NCBI RefSeq assembly: GCF_902498995.1 | Contig: NZ_CABVLY010000001.1 | Location: 62,001 to 126,000, forward strand | Direction: 5' to 3' | Source: Burkholderia anthina | Lineage (GTDB): Bacteria > Pseudomonadota > Gammaproteobacteria > Burkholderiales > Burkholderiaceae | Length of the DNA stretch: 64,000 nucleotides | In this document: piece by piece, positions 1 to 9,273 of the stretch | How the letters are laid out: every line of letters starts with the position of its first letter | Numbering within the stretch: the stretch's first letter is position 1 | Notes under the pieces: generated by a model | What the model was told of the DNA's origin: nothing | What the model saw: only the letters and a program-made list of their open reading frames with translations | The model's database searches: none | Program-made: the position numbers and the translations under genes

Positions 1-613
1 GCGCGGCAGCGACGGCAACTTCAGCGCGGGGAACGATCTCGAGGATTTCCTGAAAACGCCGCCGAAGGACGAAAACGCGTCGGTGTTCCAGTTTCTCGCG
101 CGCATCAGCAGCGCCAGCAAGCCGGTCGTCGCCGCGGTGCCGGGCATCGCGATCGGCGTCGGCGTGACGATGCTGCTGCACTGCGATCTCGTCTACGCGG
201 CCGACACCGCGACGTTCTCGCTGCCGTTCGCGCAGCTCGGGCTGTGCCCGGAAGCGGCGTCGAGCGTGTTGCTGCCGCGTCTGGCCGGCCACCAGGTCGC
301 CGCTGAAAAGCTGCTGCTCGGCGAAGCGTTCGATGCGCTGGAAGCGCACCGGATCGGCATCGTCAATCGCGTGCTGCCGGCGGCCGAACTCGACGCATTC
401 GCGGCGAAGCAGGCTGCGAAGCTCGCGGCGCTGCCGGCGTCGTCGCTGCGCGTGACGAAGGCGCTGCTGAAGGATACGGGCGGCGTGGCGGTTGCCGCGC
501 GGATGGCAGAGGAAGCCGGCCACTTCGCCGCGATGCTTCGTGCGCCGGAAGCGCGCGAGGCGATGACGGCGTTCTTCGAAAAGCGCAAGCCGGATTTCCG
601 TCAGTTCGACTGA
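1..613 (+). CDS. Enoyl-CoA hydratase/isomerase (crotonase) family protein, 5' end missing
   Basis: The reading frame is already open at base 2 and ends at the TGA at 611-613, so the start lies outside the window. The first visible residues contain FSAGNDLEDF, the first oxyanion-hole segment of crotonase-fold enzymes. A second segment, GIAIGVGVTMLLHCD, follows about 35 residues later. These enzymes bind acyl-CoA thioesters in the cytosol and hydrate or isomerise the double bond in fatty-acid or aromatic-acid degradation. The LGLCPEAASS stretch, with Pro-Glu where hydratases usually carry a second catalytic Glu region, resembles delta3-delta2 enoyl-CoA isomerases, so an isomerase role is as likely as a hydratase. 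Substrate cannot be read from this sequence. It converges on fdhD. Confidence 0.88.
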   Translation, partial: RGSDGNFSAGNDLEDFLKTPPKDENASVFQFLARISSASKPVVAAVPGIAIGVGVTMLLHCDLVYAADTATFSLPFAQLGLCPEAASSVLLPRLAGHQVAAEKLLLGEAFDALEAHRIGIVNRVLPAAELDAFAAKQAAKLAALPASSLRVTKALLKDTGGVAVAARMAEEAGHFAAMLRAPEAREAMTAFFEKRKPDFRQFD

Positions 614-624
614 TATAGCGGGCC

Positions 625-648
625 GCGCCGGCGATGCGTGGCCGGCGC
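625..648. terminator. GC-rich hairpin between convergent genes
   Basis: An 8-bp perfect stem (GCGCCGGC / GCCGGCGC) with an 8-nt loop lies between the stop codons of the crotonase gene and fdhD. There is no T tract on either strand, so intrinsic termination is only a possibility. Confidence 0.3.
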
Positions 649-664
649 GCGCGGCCGGCCGGGG

Positions 665-1537
665 TCAGGCCGTCCCGTAATCGACGTGGCCGGTTTCCCG
701 GCAGAAGCTGACCAGCCGCAACCCGGCCGCCTTCGCGATGCCGATCGCGAGCGACGACGGCGCGGAGATCGTCGCGACCATCGGGATGCCGACCCGCGCC
801 GACTTGCGCACGAGCTCGTAGCTCGCGCGGCTCGACAGGAACACGAAGCCGTCGGTCGCGTCGGCGCGCGACAGCACGAGCGCGCCGATCAGCTTGTCCA
901 GCGCGTTGTGGCGGCCGACATCCTCGAACGCCATCCGGATCGCGCCTGTTGCGTCGCACCACGCAGCCGCGTGCAGGCCGCCGGTGAGTCGCGTGAGCGC
1001 CTGGTGCGCGGGCAGCCCGTGGGCCGCGCGGGCGAGCGCGTCGGGCGCGAGGCGGGCGAGAAAGCCGGTATCGGGCACGCGTTCGGGCGCGAGGTCGAGC
1101 AGGTCGATGCTCTCGATGCCGCACACGCCGCAGCCGGTGCGCCCCGCGAGCGCGCGACGCCGGTCCTTCAGCGCGGCGAACGCCTGCTGGACGACCTCCA
1201 GATGCACCTCCGCGTGCGGCAGCGGCGCGTCGGCGTGCAGGATCACCTCGATGTCCTTGATGTCGCTGCCGCGCGCGACGATCCCTTCCGATATCGCGAA
1301 GCCGACCGCGAATGCTTCGAGGTCGAGCGGCGTGCACATCATCACCGCATGCGAGATGCCGTTGAAGACGAGCGCGACCGGCCATTCCTGGCCGACATAG
1401 TCGTGCGCGGTCTCGACCGCGCTGCCGCGCGTGCGGCGCACGGACAGCTCGATCGCGCCGCTCGGCTCGTCTCGCGGTGCATCTTGCGGTTCGTCGCGCA
1501 GTGGGGCGCGCAGTGGGTCGGATTGGGTCGGATTCAC
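665..1537 (-). CDS. fdhD: Formate dehydrogenase sulfurtransferase FdhD
   Basis: FdhD passes sulfur from IscS to the molybdenum (bis-MGD) cofactor of formate dehydrogenases, so these cytosolic enzymes become active. The protein shows the family hallmark CGVCG (Cys136 and Cys139 in this numbering) and conserved blocks such as FEDVGRHNALDK and FLSSRASYELV. I place the start at GTG 1537, because GGGAG sits 5-6 nt upstream; another GTG at 1543 and longer in-frame starts up to 1636 are possible but would add a low-complexity leader. Length (290 aa) is close to other family members. No formate dehydrogenase gene is in the window, so its client enzyme is encoded elsewhere. Confidence 0.93.
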   Translation of the reverse strand: MNPTQSDPLRAPLRDEPQDAPRDEPSGAIELSVRRTRGSAVETAHDYVGQEWPVALVFNGISHAVMMCTPLDLEAFAVGFAISEGIVARGSDIKDIEVILHADAPLPHAEVHLEVVQQAFAALKDRRRALAGRTGCGVCGIESIDLLDLAPERVPDTGFLARLAPDALARAAHGLPAHQALTRLTGGLHAAAWCDATGAIRMAFEDVGRHNALDKLIGALVLSRADATDGFVFLSSRASYELVRKSARVGIPMVATISAPSSLAIGIAKAAGLRLVSFCRETGHVDYGTA

Positions 1538-1656
1538 GAGCACTCCCGTTGATTCGAAGCAGTGCGGCGGCGATCGCATTCGCCGCTCGCGCGCAGAGGT
1601 TCTAAAATACCTCAGGCAGGCCGGCCGCGCCGGCATCCGCCACTCAGGTAACGACC

Positions 1657-2139
1657 ATGGGACTCAGCGACGCTCCGCTGCTATTCAATTTCGAACACGA
1701 TTCGTCGGAAAACCTGACGTACATCCCGATGATCGTGCGTTTCAATCTCGACCGTTTCGGTCTGCGGATTTCACTGGAGCAGTGGCAACTGCTGCCGCTC
1801 GAGGATCGCAAGCTGCTCGCGCGCTTTCCGGCCGACGACGACACCGCGATCGAGCCGAACTTCGATCACGCGTTGTTCGAGATGCTGCGCACGCATGCCG
1901 ACCTCGAGCCGTCGTGGTTCCAGCCGGACGATCAGCCGGCCTGGCGCGGAACCGACACGGTGCCGGATGCGCTGGTGCAGCAGAGCGCGCTGGCCGGGCT
2001 GCCGGCGCCGGCCCTTGCGCAGTGGCAGCGGCTCGCGCCGTTCCAGCGCTACGTGCTGATGAAGCTGTCGCGCAAGCCGAAGCTCAATCACGACTTCCTG
2101 CCCGCGATGCGGGAGTTCGGGCTGACGGCCACGCACTGA
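1657..2139 (+). CDS. Nitrate reductase-associated protein family (Nitr_red_assoc)
   Basis: This 160-aa cytosolic protein has no signal peptide or membrane segment. Its sequence (FNFEHDSSENLTYIPMIVRFNLDRFG near the N terminus, and a C-terminal Lys-Leu-Asn-His-Asp-Phe stretch) fits the small conserved family found next to nitrate reductase genes in cyanobacteria and proteobacteria. The biochemical role is not established. A −10-like TAAAAT at 1603-1608 lies about 50 nt before the ATG, and the gene is divergent from fdhD, another molybdoenzyme accessory gene. That pairing supports a link to Mo-enzyme metabolism, but no nitrate reductase is present here. Confidence 0.68.
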   Translation: MGLSDAPLLFNFEHDSSENLTYIPMIVRFNLDRFGLRISLEQWQLLPLEDRKLLARFPADDDTAIEPNFDHALFEMLRTHADLEPSWFQPDDQPAWRGTDTVPDALVQQSALAGLPAPALAQWQRLAPFQRYVLMKLSRKPKLNHDFLPAMREFGLTATH

Positions 2140-2175
2140 CGGGCCGCGGTGCCGCGCCGCAGCGCGGCGCGCGCA

Positions 2176-2571
2176 TTACAGCGGCGGCAGCGACCGCGGC
2201 TTGCGGTCGGCGCCGGTCGCGACGTAGGTGAGCGTCGCTTCGGTGACCTTCACGATTTCGCCCATCAGGCGCATGCGTTGTGCGTACACCTCGACGTCGA
2301 CCGTCACCGACGTGTTGCCGGTGCGCGTGATGGTGGCGTAGAAGCTCAGCAGGTCGCCGACGAACACCGGCTGCTTGAACACGAACGAATTGACCGCGAC
2401 CGTCGCGACGCGGCCGTTCGCGCGCTGGCTGGCGGGGATCGAGCCGGCGATGTCGACCTGCGACATGATCCAGCCGCCGAACACGTCGCCGTGGACGTTT
2501 GCGTCGTGCGGTTGCGGGACGACGCGCAGCGCGGGCTGCTTGTGCGGGAGCTCGAGGGTCGAATCGGTCAT
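2176..2571 (-). CDS. Acyl-CoA thioesterase, YciA-type hotdog protein
   Basis: A 131-aa hotdog-fold protein that should hydrolyse acyl-CoA to free acid and CoA in the cytosol. The VHGDVFGGWIMSQVD segment matches the hotdog active-site helix (with its Asp) of the YciA/BFIT group, and VAVNSFVFKQPVFVGD matches the following strand region. I chose ATG 2571 (MTDSTLELPH); an ATG five codons upstream (2586) is equally in frame, but AGG directly abuts it, too close to act as its ribosome binding site. It faces the ABC exporter divergently across about 170 nt. Confidence 0.85.
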   Translation of the reverse strand: MTDSTLELPHKQPALRVVPQPHDANVHGDVFGGWIMSQVDIAGSIPASQRANGRVATVAVNSFVFKQPVFVGDLLSFYATITRTGNTSVTVDVEVYAQRMRLMGEIVKVTEATLTYVATGADRKPRSLPPL

Positions 2572-2744
2572 GGCGGGTGCTTTCATCCTGTAATAAATGC
2601 GCCGCCACGCGCACGACAGCCGGCGAGGCCGCCGGCAGCGGCGCGAAGCGGCTTCTGCGACAATACAACGTTCGCAAATTGTACGAGAAAGCGCGCCAGT
2701 CGGTCGCCGCCGCACGCGCCCGACACACCGCCGATCCTTCCCCC

Positions 2745-4616
2745 ATGCGCCGATTTCCTGCTTCCGGCGAGCCCGCGCCGGCTTCGACCGGGCCTCGCAA
2801 CGACTGGCAGACCATCCGGTCGTTGCTGCCGTATCTCGCTACCTACAAATGGCGCGTCGCGCTCGCGCTCGGCTGCCTGATCGGCGCGAAGGTCGCGAAC
2901 CTCGGCATGCCCGTCGTGATGAAGCGCATCGTCGATCATCTGTCCGCCGTGCAGCAGCTCACCGCGCTCGGCCGCGCCGAGCACTCGGCCGGCATCGTGC
3001 TCGCGGGCGGCGTGGGCCTGCTCGTCGTCGCGTATGCGTTCGTGCGGCTGTCGACGTCGCTGTTTACCGAGCTGCGCGAAATCCTGTTCTCGAAGGTCAC
3101 CGAGAGCGCGGTGCGCCAGCTCGCGCTGCAGGTGTTCCGGCATCTGCACGGGTTGTCTTTGCGCTTTCACCTCGAGCGCCAGACGGGCGGCATGTCGCGC
3201 GACATCGAGCGCGGCACGCGCGGGATCCAGCAACTGATTTCCTATTCGCTGTACAGCATCCTGCCGACGCTCGTCGAAGTCGGGCTCGTGCTCGGCTTCT
3301 TCGTGGTCAAGTACGAGGCGTACTACGCGTACGTGACGTTCGCGGCGCTCGTCACGTACATCGTGTTCACCGTGAAGGTCACGAACTGGCGCACGCACTT
3401 TCGCCGCACGATGAACGAGCTCGACTCGCGTGCGAACTCGCGCGCGATCGATTCGCTGATCAACTACGAGACGGTGAAGTACTTCGGCAACGAGGAGTGG
3501 GAAGCGCAGCGTTACGACGAGAACCTGAGGCGCTACCGCAAGGCCGCGATCCGCTCGCAGAACTCGCTGTCGGTGCTGAACTTCGGCCAGCAGGCGATCA
3601 TCGGCACGGGGCTCGTGTTCATCCTGTGGCGGGCGACGCAGGGCGTGCTGGCGGGCAAGCTGACGCTGGGCGATCTCGTGCTGATCAACACGTTCATGCT
3701 GCAGCTGTACATTCCGCTGAATTTCCTCGGCGTCGTGTATCGCGAGCTGAAGCAGAGCCTCACCGACATGGACCGGATGTTCGGGCTGCTGTCGGCCGCG
3801 AAGGAAGTCGCGGATCTTCCCGATGCGCGGCCGCTCGCGGTGGCCGGCGCGCAGGTGCGCTTCGAGCACGTGAACTTCTCGTATGAAGCGTCGCGCGCGA
3901 TCCTGCACGACGTGACGTTCACGATCGACGCGGGCACGACGACCGCGGTGGTCGGCCACAGCGGTTCGGGGAAGTCGACGCTGTCGCGGCTGCTGTTCCG
4001 CTTCTACGATCTCGACCGCCAGACGGGCGGCGCGATCCGGATCGACGGTCAGGACATTCGCGACGTCACGCAGGATTCGCTGCGCGCGTCGATCGGGATC
4101 GTGCCGCAGGACACCGTGCTGTTCAACGACTCGATCTACTACAACATCGCATACGGCCGGCCGACCGCGAGCCGCGACGAAGTAATCGCGGCCGCGCGCG
4201 CCGCGCACATCCACGACTTCATCGAAAGCTTGCCGAAGGGCTATGACACGCCGGTCGGCGAGCGCGGACTGAAGCTGTCGGGCGGCGAGAAGCAGCGCGT
4301 CGCGATCGCGCGCACGCTGCTGAAGGATCCGCCGGTGCTGCTGTTCGACGAGGCGACGTCGGCGCTCGATTCGCGCTCGGAGCGAGCGATCCAGCACGAG
4401 CTCGACCAGATCGCGCGGCATCGCACGACGCTCGTGATCGCGCACCGGCTGTCGACGGTCGTGCATGCGCAGCAGATTCTCGTGATGGACCACGGACGCA
4501 TCGTCGAGCGCGGCACGCATGACGAACTCGTGCGCGCCGACGGGCTGTATGCGCAGATGTGGGCGCTGCAGCAGCAGCGCGCGGCGGCGGGCGGGGAAGC
4601 GGCCGAGGCCGCGTGA
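2745..4616 (+). CDS. ABC exporter, Atm1/HMT1-type half-transporter
   Basis: A 623-aa fused permease-ATPase half-transporter that should act as a homodimer in the inner membrane. The N-terminal half carries about six hydrophobic segments. The ATPase half shows Walker A GHSGSGKST (about residues 404-412), the signature LSGGEKQR (about 512) and Walker B LLFDEATSALD (about 532). The tract FNFGQQAIIGTGLVFILWRA and the N-terminal region resemble the Atm1/ABCB7 group, whose bacterial members export glutathione-linked metals or sulfur species; that substrate is an inference. The ATG at 2745 is chosen because the longer open frame upstream runs into the divergent promoter region. Confidence 0.88.
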   Translation: MRRFPASGEPAPASTGPRNDWQTIRSLLPYLATYKWRVALALGCLIGAKVANLGMPVVMKRIVDHLSAVQQLTALGRAEHSAGIVLAGGVGLLVVAYAFVRLSTSLFTELREILFSKVTESAVRQLALQVFRHLHGLSLRFHLERQTGGMSRDIERGTRGIQQLISYSLYSILPTLVEVGLVLGFFVVKYEAYYAYVTFAALVTYIVFTVKVTNWRTHFRRTMNELDSRANSRAIDSLINYETVKYFGNEEWEAQRYDENLRRYRKAAIRSQNSLSVLNFGQQAIIGTGLVFILWRATQGVLAGKLTLGDLVLINTFMLQLYIPLNFLGVVYRELKQSLTDMDRMFGLLSAAKEVADLPDARPLAVAGAQVRFEHVNFSYEASRAILHDVTFTIDAGTTTAVVGHSGSGKSTLSRLLFRFYDLDRQTGGAIRIDGQDIRDVTQDSLRASIGIVPQDTVLFNDSIYYNIAYGRPTASRDEVIAAARAAHIHDFIESLPKGYDTPVGERGLKLSGGEKQRVAIARTLLKDPPVLLFDEATSALDSRSERAIQHELDQIARHRTTLVIAHRLSTVVHAQQILVMDHGRIVERGTHDELVRADGLYAQMWALQQQRAAAGGEAAEAA

Positions 4617-4839
4617 GCGTGGGTGCCGCGCGAAGCGGTGCGCGGCGGGAGCGGGTGGTTGGCCGTTCGTTCGCTCGGTAGCGGGTGGCGCAGCGGTGTC
4701 GCGGTGTCACGACGTCACGACCGGGTGACCCGGTGGCGCGTTCGCAGCCTGAACCCGGCTCGGCGGGGCCTTCAGCGGCCTGTCGGGCCATCGGCCGGCG
4801 AACCGGCGAACCGGCGGCCGGCGCCCGGCCGCGAAACGA

Positions 4840-5562
4840 TCAGCCCGCGGCGGCGCGCAGCCGCGCGTCGAGCTCGCCGAGCTGCGCGGGCGTCCCGACG
4901 TTCTCCCAGATACCTTCATACAATTCGCCGGTCGCACGGCCGGCCTCGATCGTCGCCTTGAAGTAGGGCGACAGCGCGCGGTGCGTGCCCGGCACGATGT
5001 CGCGGAACATCCGCGTGTCGTACACGCCGATGCTGCCGAACGTCACGCGCGGCGTGCCGGCGAGCGACAGCCGGCCGTCGTCGCGGAGCACGAAATCGCC
5101 GGCCGGATGGAACGGCGGGTTCGGCACCATCACGAGATGCATCGCGGGCGCGTCGAGCGCGGCCATCTGCGCGGCGCGCGCGGCGAGCGTCCGGTAGTCG
5201 AATGCGCAGTACACGTCGCCGGCAACCGCCGCGAACACCGTCGGCCGGCCGTCGCGTTCGAGCAGCGGCAGCGCCTGCGCGATGCCGCCGGCAGTTTCCA
5301 GCGCGTCGCCCTCGGCCGAATACGCGAGCCGCACGCCCCAGCGCGAACCGTCGCCGAGCGTGGCCTCGAGCTGGTCGCCGAGCCATGCGTGGTTGATCAC
5401 GATCGTCTCGATGCCCGCGCGTGCGAGCGCTTCGATCTGCCAGACGATCAGCGGCTTGCCGCCCGCTTCGAGCAGCGGCTTCGGGCGGGTGTCGGTGAGC
5501 GGGCGCATCCGTTCGCCGCGCCCGGCGGCGAAGATCATCGCCGTGGTCAGGGGAGTGCTCAT
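4840..5562 (-). CDS. murU: N-acetylmuramate alpha-1-phosphate uridylyltransferase MurU
   Basis: MurU makes UDP-MurNAc from MurNAc-1-phosphate and UTP, the second step of the shortcut that recycles cell-wall sugars back to peptidoglycan precursor without de novo GlcNAc synthesis. The 240-aa protein begins with the nucleotidyltransferase signature AAGRGERMRPLTDTRPKPLL and retains GDVYCAFDY, which holds the metal-binding Asp. It lies 32 nt downstream of amgK, the kinase that supplies its substrate, and is almost certainly co-transcribed with it. A general sugar nucleotidyltransferase is the alternative, but the amgK pairing makes MurU the better call. Confidence 0.87.
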   Translation of the reverse strand: MSTPLTTAMIFAAGRGERMRPLTDTRPKPLLEAGGKPLIVWQIEALARAGIETIVINHAWLGDQLEATLGDGSRWGVRLAYSAEGDALETAGGIAQALPLLERDGRPTVFAAVAGDVYCAFDYRTLAARAAQMAALDAPAMHLVMVPNPPFHPAGDFVLRDDGRLSLAGTPRVTFGSIGVYDTRMFRDIVPGTHRALSPYFKATIEAGRATGELYEGIWENVGTPAQLGELDARLRAAAG

Positions 5563-5594
5563 GTTCGGCCGGGTATCAGAACGGTAGAGGGCGG

Positions 5595-6644
5595 TCAGAA
5601 CGTATAGCCGACGTCGGGCGCCGCCTTGTCCTCGAGTTCATCGAGCAGCTTCGCGAACGGCACGAGCGGGCGGTAGCGCAGCGCGACCTTGCGCGCATAG
5701 GTCAAAAAGCGCGGCAGGTCGTTCAGATAGTGAGGCTTGCCGTCGCGGTAGTTGATGCGCGCGAACAGGCCGAGGATCTTGATGTGGCGCTGCAGCCCCA
5801 TCCATTCGAGCTGACGGTAGAACTCGCCGAAATCCGGGTCGACCGGCAGGCCGGCCTTTTTCGCCTTCTCCCAGTAGTACGCGAAGCAGTCGAGCTCGAA
5901 CGCCTCGTCCCAGCTGATGAACGCGTCGCGCAGCAGCGACACGACGTCGTACGTCAGCGGCCCGTACACGGCATCCTGGAAGTCGAGCATGCCCGGGTTC
6001 GGCTCGCAGACCATCAGGTTGCGCGGCATGAAGTCGCGCAGCATGAAGCCTTGCGGCTGCGCATGGGCGCTCGCGACCAGCAGCGCGAAGGTGCGGTCGA
6101 GCGTGCCGCGCATCGCGTCGGTCACGGGCTTGCCGAGGTGCCGGCCCACGTACCACTCGGGCAGCAGCTCCATCTCGCGGCGCAGGAACGCTTCGTCGAA
6201 CGGCGGCAGCACGTCGGGCTTCGAGCTCAGCTGGAAGCGGATCAGCGCGTCGAGCGCGTCGCGCATCAGCGGGCGGGCGGCGAGCGGGTCGGCCGGATCG
6301 AGCACCGAGATGTACGACGTGCGGCCGAGATCGGTCACGAGCATGAAGCCGGCATCGAAATCGTGCGCCAGCACGTCCGGCACGTGGTCGCCGGCCGCGG
6401 CCAGCAACTGCGCGACCTGGACGAACTCGCGGCACTTCTCGGGCGGCGGCGCGTCGACGGCGATCAGCGCGCCGCCGGGGATCGTGGCAGACGCGACACG
6501 GAAATAGCGGCGGAAACTGGCGTCCGACGAGGCGGGCGCGAGCGTCGACAGATCGAGGGCGTAGCGCCCGGCGAGCGGGTGCAGCCACGCGGTGAGCGCT
6601 TCGAGGCGGGCGTCGGGCTGGGATGCGGCGGATGGGGGCGTCAT
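5595..6644 (-). CDS. amgK: Aminoglycoside-phosphotransferase-fold sugar kinase AmgK
   Basis: AmgK phosphorylates MurNAc (and GlcNAc) at the anomeric position, feeding MurU. The 349-aa protein has the phosphotransferase fold seen in choline and aminoglycoside kinases: a catalytic-loop variant LRDFMPRNLM and the metal-binding LDFQDAVYGP. The usual His of the loop is Arg or Leu here, as is common in this subgroup. The gene is divergent from lptD, the arrangement known from Pseudomonas. In organisms with AmgK-MurU, recycled MurNAc bypasses the fosfomycin-sensitive MurA route; that is established for Pseudomonas and inferred here. Confidence 0.86.
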   Translation of the reverse strand: MTPPSAASQPDARLEALTAWLHPLAGRYALDLSTLAPASSDASFRRYFRVASATIPGGALIAVDAPPPEKCREFVQVAQLLAAAGDHVPDVLAHDFDAGFMLVTDLGRTSYISVLDPADPLAARPLMRDALDALIRFQLSSKPDVLPPFDEAFLRREMELLPEWYVGRHLGKPVTDAMRGTLDRTFALLVASAHAQPQGFMLRDFMPRNLMVCEPNPGMLDFQDAVYGPLTYDVVSLLRDAFISWDEAFELDCFAYYWEKAKKAGLPVDPDFGEFYRQLEWMGLQRHIKILGLFARINYRDGKPHYLNDLPRFLTYARKVALRYRPLVPFAKLLDELEDKAAPDVGYTF

Positions 6645-6867
6645 GAAACTCGGAGGAGGGGGGAACGTCTTGCCATATAATACCCCACGACTTTTTTGAC
6701 GCGCCCCGCGTCAGCTTCCGCCGTGCAGGTCCGCCGCCTGTCGCGCCGCTCGCCCGATCGCCTCCCTCGTTTGCGCTCAGCCGCAGTCGCGGTTCGACGG
6801 TGCGGCCGGCCGCGCGCGAATGTGCCATGTAGGTACGGTTGACAAGGGGCGATTCGCCAAACGATAG
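6645..6867. promoter_or_regulatory. Divergent amgK/lptD promoter region
   Basis: This 223-bp gap separates the two divergent genes. An AT-rich patch at 6676-6683 reads TATAAT on the plus strand and TATTAT on the minus strand, the latter well placed as a −10 for amgK (about 30 nt from its ATG). No convincing −35 partner was found. For lptD no clear ribosome binding site precedes the ATG at 6868. Confidence 0.35.
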
Positions 6868-9228
6868 ATGCCGCCCAAACCGCTATTCCCGAATGTCTTC
6901 CCCGGTGACGGGGCGCCGCGCAAACGGCGGCTCGCGCTCGCGCTCCTGGCCGTGCCCGGCCTCGTGCCGGCCGTGTCGTACGCGCAGCTGTCGGGTGCGG
7001 CCGCGCAGCCGCAGCCGCTCGATTCGCCGTGGGATCTGCGTCTCGCACCCCAGCTCGAGGATCATCCGCTGAAGGACGGCGCGAAGCCGGCCGCCTTCGT
7101 GATCGCCGACCATACGAGCGGCACGGCCGATCAGGACCTGGCCGCGAAGGGCTCGGCCGAGCTGCGGCGCGGCGACGCGGTCGTGAAGGCCGACGCGATC
7201 CACTACGATCAGGATACCGACATGGCCGATGCGTACGGCCAGGTCCGGGTGGTCAACAACGGCACATCGTTCGCGGGCCCCGAAGCGCATCTGAAGATCG
7301 AGGCGAACCAGGGCTTCATGACGGCGCCGAAGTACCACTTCAACGTGACGGGCGGATCGGGCAGCGCGGAGCGCGTCGACCTGCTCGACAGCGAGCGCTC
7401 GGTGTTCGTGAACGGCACCTACACGGCGTGCCAGTGCTCGACGAATCCCGCGTGGTACATCAAGGGCAGCCGTTTCGACTTCGATACGGGTGCCGACGAA
7501 GGCACCGTGCGCAACAGCGTGCTGTTCTTCCAGGGCGTGCCGATCTTCGCGAGCCCGTGGATGACGTTCCCGTTGTCGGGCGAGCGGCGCAGCGGCCTGC
7601 TGCCGCCGACGTTCTCGATGAACTCGAACAACGGGTTCGAGCTGACGCTGCCGTACTACTTCAACATCGCGCCGAACCGCGACCTGACGCTCACGCCGCG
7701 CATCATCTCGCGGCGCGGCGTGCAGACCGAGGCGACGTTCCGCTATCTGTCGCCGACGTATTCGGGCACGTTTACGGCGAATTACCTGCCGGATGACCGG
7801 CTCGCGCACCGCGACCGCTACGCGATCTACTGGCAGCACCAGCAGAACTTCGGCGGCGGTTTCGGCGGCTACGTCTACTTCAACAAGGTCTCGGACAACA
7901 CGTATCCCGAAGACCTTGGGTCGATGAACCAGTTCATCAACGGGACGCAGACGCTGTACCAGCAGGAAGCCGGCCTCACGTACAACAAGGGCCCGTGGTC
8001 GGTGCTCGCGCGCTATCAGCACTGGCAGACGCTGCCGCCGTCGATCGCGCCGTACAGCCGCGAGCCGCAGTTGAACGTGAAGTACACGAAGTACAACGTC
8101 GGCGGCTTCGACTACGGCGCGGAAGCCGACTATTCGCGGTTCCGCATCACGACCGCCGATTCGACCGAAGGCGACCGCGTCGTCTTCAACCCGTACCTCT
8201 CGTACGGCGTGTACGGCCCCGGCTACTTCGTCGTGCCGAAGGTCCAGTACCACTTCGCGTCGTACGACCTGAACTACCTGTCGTCGAGCACGCCGAACAG
8301 CCCGAAGCGCTTCACCGAGTCGATCCCGACCGTGAGCTTCGACTCGGGCCTGATCTTCGACCGCTCGGTGCGCCTGTTCGGCCAGGACTTCATCCAGACC
8401 CTCGAGCCGCGCCTGTACTACGTGTACACGCCGTATCGCGACCAGTCGAACGCGCCGCTGTTCGACACCGCGGAGTCGGACTTCGGGCTCGCGGAGATCT
8501 ACCAGCCGAACACGTTCGTCGGCAACGACCGGATCGCGGACGCGAACCGGATCACGGCCGGCCTGACGTCGCGCTTCATCGATCCGCGCACCGGCGACGA
8601 ACGCGCGCGCTTCGTGATCGCGCAGCAGTACTACTTCGCCGACCAGCGCGTCACGCTGAACTCGGGCCAGACCGCGGTGCAGGCGCGCCACTCGGACCTG
8701 ATCGTCGGCGCCGCGCTGAAGCTCGGCTCGGGCTTCATGTCCGAGACGGCGTTCCAGTACAACCAGAACAACAACCAGCTCGTGAAATCGAGCGTCGGTT
8801 TCGGTTACAGCCCGGGCGAGCGCCGCGTGATCAACGTCGGCTATCGCTACACGCGTGCGAACACGACGCTCGACGGCCAGCCGATCAACCAGTTCCTGGT
8901 GTCCGCGCAGTGGCCGCTTACGCGCCGTCTGTACGCGATCGGCCGTTTCAACTACGACCTGGCCGGAGATCGCGTGGTCGACGGTCTGCTCGGCTTACAA
9001 TACGACGCGGATTGCTGGGCGCTCGGGGTCGGGGTCCAGCGGTTTGCGAACGGCGTGAATACGTCGGGGCAGCAGAACTCGTCGACGCGTTTCATGATGC
9101 AGCTGACGCTCAAGGGCCTGTCGACGGTGGACAACGGCCTCGTCTCGGCATTCCGCGCCGGGGTGCCGGGCTACACGCCGCTGCCGTCCGCGCCGCCGCC
9201 GATGTCCCGCTTCAGCAACTACGAGTAA
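6868..9228 (+). CDS. lptD: LPS-assembly outer-membrane protein LptD
   Basis: LptD is the outer-membrane beta-barrel that, with LptE, inserts lipopolysaccharide into the outer leaflet. The 786-aa protein has a basic, hydrophobic signal sequence (about residues 24-44, ending in SYAQ), a periplasmic OstA/LptA-like domain, and a long C-terminal barrel rich in alternating aromatic strands. Only three cysteines are visible: C188 and C190 in a CQC pair and C716 in ADCW, against four in E. coli, whose two disulfides link plug and barrel. The next gene, surA, encodes the chaperone needed for LptD folding, an ordering conserved in proteobacteria. Confidence 0.95.
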   Translation: MPPKPLFPNVFPGDGAPRKRRLALALLAVPGLVPAVSYAQLSGAAAQPQPLDSPWDLRLAPQLEDHPLKDGAKPAAFVIADHTSGTADQDLAAKGSAELRRGDAVVKADAIHYDQDTDMADAYGQVRVVNNGTSFAGPEAHLKIEANQGFMTAPKYHFNVTGGSGSAERVDLLDSERSVFVNGTYTACQCSTNPAWYIKGSRFDFDTGADEGTVRNSVLFFQGVPIFASPWMTFPLSGERRSGLLPPTFSMNSNNGFELTLPYYFNIAPNRDLTLTPRIISRRGVQTEATFRYLSPTYSGTFTANYLPDDRLAHRDRYAIYWQHQQNFGGGFGGYVYFNKVSDNTYPEDLGSMNQFINGTQTLYQQEAGLTYNKGPWSVLARYQHWQTLPPSIAPYSREPQLNVKYTKYNVGGFDYGAEADYSRFRITTADSTEGDRVVFNPYLSYGVYGPGYFVVPKVQYHFASYDLNYLSSSTPNSPKRFTESIPTVSFDSGLIFDRSVRLFGQDFIQTLEPRLYYVYTPYRDQSNAPLFDTAESDFGLAEIYQPNTFVGNDRIADANRITAGLTSRFIDPRTGDERARFVIAQQYYFADQRVTLNSGQTAVQARHSDLIVGAALKLGSGFMSETAFQYNQNNNQLVKSSVGFGYSPGERRVINVGYRYTRANTTLDGQPINQFLVSAQWPLTRRLYAIGRFNYDLAGDRVVDGLLGLQYDADCWALGVGVQRFANGVNTSGQQNSSTRFMMQLTLKGLSTVDNGLVSAFRAGVPGYTPLPSAPPPMSRFSNYE

Positions 9229-9273
9229 CGCCGGCTTGTCTGCACCGGTCAGCACGATTTCAATGGAGTATCA

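Noticed and set aside
2153-2172. GC-rich hairpin between the nitrate-reductase-associated gene and the thioesterase gene
   Set aside because: Stem of 7 bp with a 3-nt loop and no T tract; too common in this base composition to call a terminator.
4617-4839. Small open frames and short repeats (two copies of CCGGCGAA) after the ABC exporter gene
   Set aside because: No ribosome binding site, no recognisable protein, and the repeats are too short to mean a repeat element.
6839-6867. Perfect TTGACA with CGATAG 17 nt later directly before the lptD ATG
   Set aside because: Transcription would begin inside the lptD coding region, past its only start codon, so this −35/−10 pair is probably chance.
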